Assembly: GCF_015351765.1 (NCBI RefSeq)
Contig: NZ_JADKQA010000005.1
Coordinates: 86,102 to 150,101, forward strand
DNA length: 64,000 nt
Origin: Clostridium vitabionis
GTDB taxonomy: Bacteria > Bacillota > Clostridia > Lachnospirales > Lachnospiraceae
Direction of reading: 5' to 3'
Below are positions 37,840 to 45,703 of the stretch, one piece after another; position 1 is the stretch's first letter, and each line of letters begins with the position of its first letter. Position numbers and translations under genes: made by a program. Under the pieces are notes generated by a model. That model saw only the letters and a list, made by a program, of their open reading frames with translations, ran no database searches and had not been told where the DNA came from.

Positions 37840-37923
37840 GTTCACATATAGAAAAATTATTATTTTTTTGAACTTTAAACAGGCAGGCGTACCGCCTGCC
37901 CTTTTCCGAAAGTTGGAGGTCCT

Positions 37924-39804
37924 ATGGATAAGATTGCTCTGGTGCTTCGAAGCTACCTCGAGGATGATCACCTTTCCCAGCGCAGGCTTGCGGAAATTCT
38001 TCACGTCTCCCTCGGGACAGCGAACAAGCTGGTCGCCGAATGTATCCAGCGCGGCTTTCTTGAACCTGTTTCTACTATTTATAATAAGACCCGCCGTTAC
38101 GCCCATGAGGATTACCGCCTCTCGGACACCGGGAAGAGCTATCTCGCGCCCTCCCGCGTGGATGGCGCCGTAATCTTTGCCGCCGGCTTCGGCTCCCGCT
38201 TCGTCCCCCTGACATTCGAGACGCCGAAGGGACTGGTCGAGGTCTTTGGCGAGCGTATGATCGAGCGCCAGATCCGGCAGCTCCACGAGGCAGGAATCAC
38301 CGATATTACGATTGTGGTCGGCTATCTCAAGGAGAAGTTCGAGTACCTCATCGACAAATTTGGGGTGAAGCTTCTTTACAATCCGGAATACCGCGACAAG
38401 AATACCCTGGCCACCTTCTACCACGCCCGGGAGCTGTTCCGCGGGAAAAATATGTATCTTCTAGTCTCCGACAACTGGCTCCGCGGCAATATGTACCACG
38501 CCTATGAACCGGGTTCCTGGTATTCCGCTGTCTATATGAAGGGGGAGACCTCCGAATGGTGCCTGGACATCAATAAGAAAGGCCGTATCACCGGCGTGCA
38601 GATCGGCGGCAGGGATTCCTGGGTGATGTACGGGCCGATCTACATGGACAGGGCATTTTCCGAAAAGTTCATCCCTCTGCTCGAGGAGGAATATCAAATG
38701 CCGGGTACCGAGCAGAATTACTGGGAATACACGCTGATGCACCACATCGGCGAACTGGAGATGGACGCGAACTTCCAGCCGGAGAACCAGGTCTATGAGT
38801 TTGAGAACCTGGAGGAGCTCCGCGCCTTCGACCCCCGCTACCAGAATCATTCGGACAATAAGGCCCTGGAGCTTGTCTCCGAGGTCTTCAAGATCCCCGA
38901 GGCGAAGATCATCAATATCCGCTGCCTGAAAAGCGGGATGACCAACCGCTCCTTCCTCTTTGAGGTCGAGGGAAGCCATTACATCTGCCGGATTCCCGGG
39001 GAGGGCACGGACAAGCTGATCAACCGCGCTGAGGAGGCCGCCGTCTACCGGGCGGTCGCGCCGCTGAAGATCACCGAGACCATCCTCTATTTCGATGAGC
39101 ACACCGGATATAAGATTTCCCGGTACTATGAGGGCGCGCAGAATGCCGATTTCCACGATCCCTGCTCAGAGACGGTGGAGAAATGCATGGCGCTCCTCCG
39201 CACCCTGCACGGTTCCGGCATCACGGTCGGGCATAAGTTTGATATCGGTGAGCGGATTGATTTCTATGAGGAGCTCTGCCGGGGCATGGAAATGCAGCTT
39301 TTTGAGGATTATCGCGAGGTGCGCGCCCACGCGGACCAGCTTCTCCGCGCGCTGGCAAGGCTGGAAGCGCCCGGCTGGACCTCCTCCCGTGCAGTCCCGG
39401 AGACACCGGAAGGCCCGCATCACCGGAAAATGGTGCTCTCCCACATTGACCCCGTGAAGGACAATTTCCTTCTCCTCCCGGACGGGCGGGTGAAGCTGAT
39501 CGACTGGGAGTATGCCGGCATGCAGGATCCGCTGATCGACATCGGCATGAGCAGCATTTACACCTACTACTCCGCCGCAGAGACTGACCAGCTGCTGAAA
39601 ACTTACCTCAAACGGGAGCCCACTGACGAGGAACGGTTTGTCACTTTCGCCTTTGCCGCCCTCGGCGCGTTCCTCTGGGCGCTCTGGGCCGTCTATAAGA
39701 GCATGGCCGGCATCGAATTCGGCGATTACACGATCATCATGTACCGGTATATGAAGGAATATTACCGGAAGCTTGAGCGGGAACTTCCGGGATTCCTGGC
39801 CTAA
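37924..39804 (+). CDS. wHTH - phosphocholine cytidylyltransferase (LicC-like) - choline kinase (LicA-like) fusion
   Basis: N-terminal wHTH (SQRRLAEILHVSLGTANKLVAECIQRGF), NTP-transferase VIFAAGFGSRFVPLTFETPKGLVEVFGERMIERQI, C-terminal kinase VLSHIDPVKDNFLLLPDGRVKLIDWEYAGMQDPLIDIG. Confidence 0.88.
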   Translation: MDKIALVLRSYLEDDHLSQRRLAEILHVSLGTANKLVAECIQRGFLEPVSTIYNKTRRYAHEDYRLSDTGKSYLAPSRVDGAVIFAAGFGSRFVPLTFETPKGLVEVFGERMIERQIRQLHEAGITDITIVVGYLKEKFEYLIDKFGVKLLYNPEYRDKNTLATFYHARELFRGKNMYLLVSDNWLRGNMYHAYEPGSWYSAVYMKGETSEWCLDINKKGRITGVQIGGRDSWVMYGPIYMDRAFSEKFIPLLEEEYQMPGTEQNYWEYTLMHHIGELEMDANFQPENQVYEFENLEELRAFDPRYQNHSDNKALELVSEVFKIPEAKIINIRCLKSGMTNRSFLFEVEGSHYICRIPGEGTDKLINRAEEAAVYRAVAPLKITETILYFDEHTGYKISRYYEGAQNADFHDPCSETVEKCMALLRTLHGSGITVGHKFDIGERIDFYEELCRGMEMQLFEDYREVRAHADQLLRALARLEAPGWTSSRAVPETPEGPHHRKMVLSHIDPVKDNFLLLPDGRVKLIDWEYAGMQDPLIDIGMSSIYTYYSAAETDQLLKTYLKREPTDEERFVTFAFAALGAFLWALWAVYKSMAGIEFGDYTIIMYRYMKEYYRKLERELPGFLA

Positions 39805-39819
39805 AAGGAGGCGGCACGG

Positions 39820-40305
39820 ATGGTATCACTGAAAATCGAGGATCTGCCTGCCTTCACCCGGCAGTTATTCACCGGAGACACCTTCGACCGGTTTCTTGTC
39901 CAGGAAGCCCGGATCGTCACCTTTAACGCATTCACCATCGACGGGCGGATCCGAGCGGAATACTTCCCCGATGGCGATTACACCGAAGAATATTCCAGCT
40001 GGAAAATGCTCCGGCCCTTCTGTTTTTCCCTGATCCGCGGGAAGCGCCTTCCGGAGAGCTTCTCTATCGTCCTTGCGCTCCCGCCTGCCGGCGCGGAAAG
40101 TTTCACCCGGCGGATCATGCCGGATGCCCCCGAGGGGCTCGTGCGCGGCCTCTACCTGAATATCCGGTACGAGGACAAGGTGTGCCGGCTGGTCACCGGG
40201 ACCAGCCTCACCCAGTTCACCGTCGATAAGCGGATCGAGCATGAATGGGACAGCGCAGCGGGTGGATTTCTAAAAAAAGCGGAGATTGGTTATCTTGAGG
40301 AATGA
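39820..40305 (+). CDS. DUF5721-like hypothetical protein
   Basis: 161 aa; directly follows the LicCA-type gene. Confidence 0.55.
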   Translation: MVSLKIEDLPAFTRQLFTGDTFDRFLVQEARIVTFNAFTIDGRIRAEYFPDGDYTEEYSSWKMLRPFCFSLIRGKRLPESFSIVLALPPAGAESFTRRIMPDAPEGLVRGLYLNIRYEDKVCRLVTGTSLTQFTVDKRIEHEWDSAAGGFLKKAEIGYLEE

Positions 40306-40333
40306 ACGGCGCCATTTTGCCGCCGGATCGGCA

Positions 40334-40380
40334 AGACCCCCACATCGGGCGAAGGTTTACTCCGCCCGATGTGGGGGTCT
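40334..40380 (+). terminator. Intrinsic terminator
   Basis: AGACCCCCACATCGGGCG...CGCCCGATGTGGGGGTCT long stem. Confidence 0.75.
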
Positions 40381-40405
40381 ACTGAAAAAAGCAGATTGGC
40401 TGAAT

Positions 40406-40561
40406 TCATGCCGACCGCTTGGTATCCAATTCTTCGATTTCCTTTACCGTCAACCCAGTAACTTTAGCAATGTCGTCATAAGACAATTTGTTAAGCGCGA
40501 GCATATTCCTGGCTATTTCTCTGGCAGTTTCATTTCTCAGCTCATCCATCACCTTACTCAT
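40406..40561 (-). CDS. 51-aa small protein resembling the C-terminal tail of Rpn/PD-(D/E)XK transposase-like proteins, copy 1
   Basis: MSKVMDELRNETAREIARNMLALNKLSYDDIAKVTGLTVKEIEELDTKRSA*. Confidence 0.6.
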   Translation of the reverse strand: MSKVMDELRNETAREIARNMLALNKLSYDDIAKVTGLTVKEIEELDTKRSA

Positions 40562-40727
40562 AATTGCCACCCCTTTCTCATCTTCTTTAAAATACCTAAC
40601 CCGATCAGTCAAGCGTGGATCTCAGTGGCTCAGCACATATCCCGCGATCAGCCCCGGAACTACCCCGGGGATTCCACTTGAGGCAATGAAGCCAAACCGA
40701 AAGGAGCGAAAGGTTGATTGGCTTGAT

Positions 40728-40883
40728 TCACGCGGACTGCTTGGTATCCAGCGTTTTGACTTCATTTACCGTCAGCCCGGTTGCCTCTGCAATATCTTCA
40801 TAGGAGAATTTTTTCATACCGAGCATATTCCTGGCTATTTCTCTGGCAGTTTCATTTCTCAGCTCCTCCATCACTTTACTCAT
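40728..40883 (-). CDS. 51-aa small protein, copy 2 of tandem duplication
   Basis: MSKVMEELRNETAREIARNMLGMKKFSYEDIAEATGLTVNEVKTLDTKQSA*; not in ORF track (too short). Confidence 0.6.
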   Translation of the reverse strand: MSKVMEELRNETAREIARNMLGMKKFSYEDIAEATGLTVNEVKTLDTKQSA

Positions 40884-40943
40884 AATTGCCACCCCTTTCT
40901 CATCTTCTTTATCATACCTAACCCGATCCGCCTGGCACGGATC

Positions 40944-42131
40944 TCAGTGGCTCAGCACATAGCCCGCGATCAGTCCCGGAACTACACGGTTCTCCTTCCA
41001 GAGCGTATCAAACTCGCTGAAATTCACCGGCGCTGTGCTCTTTCCGATCTCGATGGTGATTCCCGGAACCGGATTGTCGCTCCGGCTCTGCATCCAGTCC
41101 TTGAAGCCGCCATACCCCCGGGAGTTCATCAGCGCATAGTGGGTGGACGCATTGATAAGGTCGGCCATCTCCTTCGACGCTGTCCGCACGCGGTTAATCT
41201 CCGTATCCCAGTAAATGACATCGCCCATGTTGTGGTAGCTGATGGCGGCGCTGAAATTCACCTGGCGGGTCAGCTCCGCAAGTGCCTTGCTCTCCGGCTC
41301 CGAGAGGGGTGCCGTACCCCGGTAGCCCATGGCTCTCGGGTAGCCGTTATTGCCGACCCAGTTTCCGCTGTCCCAGTTGTTGTTGAGATCCACCCCGCGG
41401 GCATTGGCCTTCCAGGTCTTCAGGTAATTCTCATAGGACGCGCTCGTCTTGCCATTGGCCTTATCCTGCTGATAGGCTGTCCGGAGGATCTGCTTCACCT
41501 CATCGGTTGCGCCCTCTTCCCCGGACTGGCTGATCGTAACCCCATCCGGGTTGATCATCGGAATAAAGTAAAAGCATACCTGGTTCAGCAGGACGGAAAC
41601 CTTCGTCCCGTTGTAAGCGGCGCCGGCTTTTGCGCCCTGGAGCAGGCTCTCCGCCTGCTTCATCATGATCGGGACGGACATATATTCCCGCGCATGCATC
41701 GCGCCCTGGAACAGAATCTTCTTTGGGGCATTCGGATTGCCGATCACCGCGCACCAGAGGCTCCGCCCCTCGTATGATTTCCCGATTTCTTTGAGCTGCA
41801 TCGTCTTCGGGTACGCCGCCGCGAGTGCCTTCAGCTCCTTCTCCATCTGGGAATAGCTGTACTTATCCACCGGATGGACGATCCCACCGCTGTAATCGAT
41901 CTCATCATAATTGGTTCCGGCTCCCGCGGAAGTATTTCCGGAAGCGGATGCTCCCGGCCCGTTAGCTGTGCCCTGGCCATTGATCAGCGACGGGTCGCTG
42001 GACGGCCCGGAAATTGCTGTCTCCTGCCTTGTCTCATCCGCAAACGCGGTGAGCGTTCCCGCCGGCGCTGACAAGGTCAAGGCCAGGGCGACTGCCCCGG
42101 CAAATATCCGAACAGAATGTATTTTTCTCAT
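40944..42131 (-). CDS. Secreted M14-family zinc carboxypeptidase
   Basis: Signal peptide; KILFQGAMHAREYMSVPIMMKQAESLL, MINPDGVTISQ, NARGVDLNNNWD. Confidence 0.9.
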   Translation of the reverse strand: MRKIHSVRIFAGAVALALTLSAPAGTLTAFADETRQETAISGPSSDPSLINGQGTANGPGASASGNTSAGAGTNYDEIDYSGGIVHPVDKYSYSQMEKELKALAAAYPKTMQLKEIGKSYEGRSLWCAVIGNPNAPKKILFQGAMHAREYMSVPIMMKQAESLLQGAKAGAAYNGTKVSVLLNQVCFYFIPMINPDGVTISQSGEEGATDEVKQILRTAYQQDKANGKTSASYENYLKTWKANARGVDLNNNWDSGNWVGNNGYPRAMGYRGTAPLSEPESKALAELTRQVNFSAAISYHNMGDVIYWDTEINRVRTASKEMADLINASTHYALMNSRGYGGFKDWMQSRSDNPVPGITIEIGKSTAPVNFSEFDTLWKENRVVPGLIAGYVLSH

Positions 42132-42245
42132 CGATTCTCTGATCCCTTTCTCTCTTTCTCACCGCTCACCAGTATATCGGGAGGAGAAAACCAATGCAAG
42201 GATACGCCGGAATTTGAAATCATTTTGTAATATTTATCTGTTCAG

Positions 42246-42313
42246 CACATGCCGAAGAGGGGCACGCAAAACGGCCGCTTGCAGACGGTTTTGCGTGCCC
42301 TCCCCAGCATGTG
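42246..42313. repeat. Long intergenic hairpin with CGCAAAAC core (family member 3)
   Basis: GGGCACGCAAAAC (42260-42272)/GTTTTGCGTGCCC (42288-42300) plus outer CACATGC (42246-42252)/GCATGTG (42307-42313). Confidence 0.88.
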
Positions 42314-42330
42314 GCCAAGCGCCGGGGACA

Positions 42331-42444
42331 TCACTTCCATTTTCCCAAAAGGGCAACGACGGCCGCGATCAGGGCGACAACAACAAAAATCCCGAGCATG
42401 CCCTGTCCCATAATCTCCAGCGAAATCAAAAAATTCGGATTCAT
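42331..42444 (-). CDS. 37-aa OadG-related small membrane subunit
   Basis: MNPNFLISLEIMGQGMLGIFVVVALIAAVVALLGKWK*; GAGGAG SD; 13 nt after the beta-subunit stop; missed by the ORF track. Confidence 0.7.
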   Translation of the reverse strand: MNPNFLISLEIMGQGMLGIFVVVALIAAVVALLGKWK

Positions 42445-42457
42445 GAACCGCTCCTCC

Positions 42458-43594
42458 TCACAGATACTTGGTCACCAGGCTGATCACCAGGCCGCCGGCG
42501 ATTACCGAGGCGATCTGGCCGGACACATTGACGCCGAGCGCCTGCATCAGGATGATATTGCCGCGCTCTTCCTCATTTGCCATCTTCTGGACAACCCGCG
42601 AGGACATCGGGAACGCCGAGATGCCGGCGGCACCGATCATCGGATTGATCTTCACCGGCAGAAACAGGTTGATCAGCTTCGCAAAGAGGACGCCGCCGAT
42701 CGTATCGAAAATGAACGCGACAAGGCCGATCAGGAGGATCATCAGTGTATTGACCTGGACGAACTGCTCCGCCTTCATGCTGTACGAGATGGTGATGCCG
42801 AGCAGGATCGTGATCAGGTTCGCCAGCTCATTCTGTGCGGTCTCGGACAGGCTGTTCAGGACGCCGCACTCCCGGATCAGGTTGCCGAACATCAGGAAGC
42901 CGACCAGGGCAACGGACTGCGGCGCGATAAAGCCGACGATGATCGTCACGACGATCGGGAAAATGATCTTGGTCCGCTTGCTGACCTTGAGCGGGTTATA
43001 GACCATGTGGATGCGGCGCTCCTTCTTCGTGGTGACAAGCCGGATCGCCATCGGCTGGATGATCGGCACCAGCGCCATATAGGAATACGCCGCCACCGCG
43101 ATCGCGCCGATGTACTTTGACCCCAGAACCTGGGAGACCAGGATCGAGGTCGGGCCGTCCGCCGCGCCGATGATGCCGATGGAGGCCGCGTCCTTAAGGT
43201 CGAAGCCCATCAGCGCTGCCAGGCTGATCGCGAAGAAGATCCCGAACTGTGCCGCCGCGCCAAAGAGGAACATATACGGCTGGGACAGCAGCGGCCCGAA
43301 ATCGATCATCGCGCCGATACCGATAAAGAGCAGGATCGGCAAGGCTTCCGAGACACCGATTGTGGTCTCATAAAGCCACTGGATGATCCCGCTGGTCTCG
43401 CCGACGCCCGCGAGGGTCTGGTTGATGACGCCGGACGCGGGAAGATTGACCAGGATAGCGCCGAACCCCATCGGGAGCAAAAGCGACGGCTCATACTCCT
43501 TCTTGACCGCGAGGTAAATCAGCAGCCCGCCGACGACGTACATGACCAGCTCCCTCCAGGTAACGGCAGTGATTCCTTCCAACAGAAAACTCAT
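42458..43594 (-). CDS. Sodium ion-translocating decarboxylase beta subunit (OadB/GcdB family)
   Basis: LLFIGIGAMIDFGPLLSQPYMFLFGAAAQFGIFFAISLAALMGF...GAADGPTSILVSQVLG. Confidence 0.92.
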   Translation of the reverse strand: MSFLLEGITAVTWRELVMYVVGGLLIYLAVKKEYEPSLLLPMGFGAILVNLPASGVINQTLAGVGETSGIIQWLYETTIGVSEALPILLFIGIGAMIDFGPLLSQPYMFLFGAAAQFGIFFAISLAALMGFDLKDAASIGIIGAADGPTSILVSQVLGSKYIGAIAVAAYSYMALVPIIQPMAIRLVTTKKERRIHMVYNPLKVSKRTKIIFPIVVTIIVGFIAPQSVALVGFLMFGNLIRECGVLNSLSETAQNELANLITILLGITISYSMKAEQFVQVNTLMILLIGLVAFIFDTIGGVLFAKLINLFLPVKINPMIGAAGISAFPMSSRVVQKMANEEERGNIILMQALGVNVSGQIASVIAGGLVISLVTKYL

Positions 43595-43628
43595 AATTCC
43601 TCCTTCTTCTCCGGTCCCGCTCCGTCTC

Positions 43629-43748
43629 TTCGCCCGCTGGGCTCGCGCCCCGCTCCGCGGATAGCCACTCCACTAAACTCGGACTGCGCTTTCGCTTGTC
43701 CTCGTTAAGTGGCTGGTTATTGTTAAGTGCTCTGCATAAAGAAAGAGG
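43629..43748. repeat. Mosaic intergenic repeat, copy B
   Basis: CTTCGCCCGCTGGGCTCGCG, ACTCGGACTGCGCTTTCGCTTGTCCTCGTTAAG, TTGTTAAGTGCTCTGCATAAAGAAAGAGG shared with copies A and C. Confidence 0.75.
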
Positions 43749-43795
43749 AACAGGACCTTCAACATGCTCCTGCATGTTAAAAGTCTTGTTCCTCT
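43742..43795 (-). terminator. Expression-platform terminator overlapping the 3' side of riboswitch P1
   Basis: Minus strand GGAACAAGACTTTTAACATGCAGGAGCATGTTGAAGGTCCTGTTCCTCTTTCTTT. Confidence 0.7.
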
Positions 43796-43930
43796 GAAAG
43801 TTGCCTTTTCATCGGGCGAAGGCTCTCTGCCCTCCCGCAGCGTCTGTTCAAAGGGCGCACAACCATGGGGCTGTTCATTTCTCCCCAGGGGATGTTGATT
43901 GTACGCGGTAACTACTCCCTTTTAACGTCT
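43765..43930 (-). ncRNA. yybP-ykoY-like (Mn2+-sensing) riboswitch aptamer
   Basis: Minus strand GTTAAAAGGGAGTAG...ATCAACATCCCC...GGCAACTTTCAGAGGAACAAGACTTTTAAC; P1 GTTAAAAG/CTTTTAAC, P2 GCGTACAA/TTGTGCGC. Confidence 0.65.
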
Positions 43931-43936
43931 TTTCAG

Positions 43937-43965
43937 ATGATAGCACAACGGAATTTTCCCGTCAA
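43937..43965 (-). promoter_or_regulatory. Promoter of the riboswitch transcript (TTGACG-17-TATCAT)
   Basis: -35 TTGACG 43960-43965, -10 TATCAT 43937-43942 on minus strand, just upstream of the aptamer. Confidence 0.7.
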
Positions 43966-44028
43966 CGAAAACTCTGCCGGGCTCGCCTCCGAAATGCCGC
44001 CGGAGGCTTGTTTCCCTCGGATCCGGGC

Positions 44029-44418
44029 TTACGCCTCCGCCGGAGCCTCGACGCCGGCGATCTTAATGTTCACCTCATCGACAATGAGCCCGGTCATGTT
44101 CTCGATGGCATCGCGCACCTTGTCCTGGACAGTCGCGGAAATCTTCGGAATGCTGTAGCCGTACTTCATATTCAGGGAGAGATCCACGGTGACATGATCG
44201 TCAATGACGCTGATCTTCACGCCCTTGCTGCTGTTCTTATATCCGAGCTTTCCGACCAGCTCATTGGTCATATTGCCGGCCATGGACGCTACGCCCTCAA
44301 CCTCCGTCGCGGCAAGGCCCGCGATCGTGGCAACAACATCGTCGGCGATCTTCACCTCGCTGACAAATCCGTCCTTGTTCTCTGTGGTAATGGTCGTCTC
44401 CTTCGGTTCCTTAGCCAT
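44029..44418 (-). CDS. Asp23/Gls24 family envelope stress response protein
   Basis: VKIADDVVATIAGLAATEVEGVASMAGNMTNELVGKLGYKNSSKGVKI. Confidence 0.92.
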   Translation of the reverse strand: MAKEPKETTITTENKDGFVSEVKIADDVVATIAGLAATEVEGVASMAGNMTNELVGKLGYKNSSKGVKISVIDDHVTVDLSLNMKYGYSIPKISATVQDKVRDAIENMTGLIVDEVNIKIAGVEAPAEA

Positions 44419-44512
44419 TTCGCGTTCCTCCCTTACTGCCGCTTTGGGCATCTGATTTTCTCTGTCTGATTATAGCAGACCTTCGCCGGATTGTCATCCG
44501 CGTCCCGGGAGC

Positions 44513-44992
44513 TTACTTGTGGTACGGCTCCCCGGCCATGATCTTGAATCCCCGGTAGACCTGCTCCAAAAGAATCACCCGCATCAGCTGGTGGGGAAAT
44601 GTCATCCGAGAGAAGCTCAGCCGGAAATCCGCCTTTCTGAGCACTTCCTCCGAGAGGCCGAGCGACCCGCCGATCAAAAACTCCAGGTGGCTCACGCCGC
44701 GGACCATCCGCTCGGAGAGGAACCCGGAAAGCTCCTCGGAGGAGAGCATTTTCCCGTCAATCGCGAGCGCCACGCGGTAAGCGTCCGGGGACATTTTCCC
44801 GATCAGGCGCGCGCCCTCCGTCTCCCGGATTTTCTGCTCCACCGCCGGCGGCGCATTCTCCGGGGTTTTCTCATCCGGAACCTCGATGATTTCCGGGCGG
44901 CAGTAGCGGGTCAGCCGCTTCATATATTCGCTGATCGCGCCGGCGAAATATTTCTCCTTCACCCTGCCGACGCAGAGAATCGTGATCCTCAT
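44513..44992 (-). CDS. rlmH: 23S rRNA (pseudouridine1915-N3)-methyltransferase RlmH
   Basis: 159 aa; MRITILCVGRVKEKYFAGAISEYMKRLTRYC; EFLIGGSLGLSEEV; MTFPHQLMRVILLEQVYRGFKIMAGEPYHK. Confidence 0.97.
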   Translation of the reverse strand: MRITILCVGRVKEKYFAGAISEYMKRLTRYCRPEIIEVPDEKTPENAPPAVEQKIRETEGARLIGKMSPDAYRVALAIDGKMLSSEELSGFLSERMVRGVSHLEFLIGGSLGLSEEVLRKADFRLSFSRMTFPHQLMRVILLEQVYRGFKIMAGEPYHK

Positions 44993-45702
44993 ACCGCGCG
45001 GAAATAATAGCCGACGCCCCAGCGGGTGTGGACATACTTCGGCTGGCTGGGGCTCGGTTCGATCTTCTCACGGAGACGGCGGACATGGACATCCACCGTC
45101 CGGACGTCGCCGCCCGCAGCTGCCTTATTGCCCCAGACGTACTTGAGCAGATTTTCCCGGCTGTAGACCTTTCCCGGATTGGTGACCAGAAGCTCAAGCA
45201 GGTCGAATTCCCGCGCCGTCAGGTTGATCTCCCGGTCGCCGATGAGGACGCGGCGGCTCTCCGAATCCAGCGTCAGATCTCCGGCGTGGATCGTCGTATC
45301 CGCCTTCTTCGGCGCTTCTTCCTTCGCCTTTTTCATGCTTCGGCGCATGATTGCCTTGATCCTGGCCTTGAGCTCAAGGATATTGAACGGCTTGGTGACA
45401 TAATCATCCGCCCCGTACTCGAGCCCCATGATTTTGTCCATATCCTCGCTTCTGGCGGTAAGCATAATGATCGGGACGTCGGAAAACTCCCGGATGGCCT
45501 GGCAGACTTCCAGCCCGGAGAGCTTCGGGAGCATCACATCGAGAAGGATCATGTCGTATTTGGTATTTTTCGCCTTCTCCAGCGCTTCCTCACCGTCATA
45601 GGCCGTGTCTGTCTCATACCCATCCTGCATGAGGCTGAATCTCAGCCCCTTCACAATGAGCTTTTCGTCATCCACAATCAGTATCTTCGCCATCCCGTTC
45701 AC
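44989..45702 (-). CDS. OmpR/PhoB-family response regulator (WalR/VicR-like), no adjacent histidine kinase
   Basis: ILIVDDEKLIVKGLRFSLMQDGYETDTAYDGEEALEKA...VRTVDVHVRRLREKIEPSPSQPKYVHTRWGVGYYF. Confidence 0.93.
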   Translation of the reverse strand: MNGMAKILIVDDEKLIVKGLRFSLMQDGYETDTAYDGEEALEKAKNTKYDMILLDVMLPKLSGLEVCQAIREFSDVPIIMLTARSEDMDKIMGLEYGADDYVTKPFNILELKARIKAIMRRSMKKAKEEAPKKADTTIHAGDLTLDSESRRVLIGDREINLTAREFDLLELLVTNPGKVYSRENLLKYVWGNKAAAGGDVRTVDVHVRRLREKIEPSPSQPKYVHTRWGVGYYFRAV

Positions 45703-45703
45703 C

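Larger units (their letters stand above)
40391..40990. repeat. Imperfect tandem duplication (period 322 bp) containing a small ORF and the 3' end of the M14 peptidase gene
   Basis: taattgccacccctttctcatcttcttt recurs at 40561 and 40883; gatctcagtggctcagcacata(t/g)cccgcgatcag(c/t)cccggaactac recurs on both sides. Confidence 0.88.

Noticed and set aside
43491-43775. 94-aa minus-strand ORF overlapping the OadB start
   Set aside because: Runs through the mosaic repeat in a different frame, Arg-rich, no homology; OadB start at 43594 is well supported.
43765-43930. Glycine riboswitch or Na+-riboswitch interpretation of the leader
   Set aside because: GGCAAC..TCAG..AACAAGAC superficially recalls glycine aptamers, but the P1 pairing with GGGAGTAG and CAAGACTTTT fits yybP-ykoY better; needs a covariance-model test.
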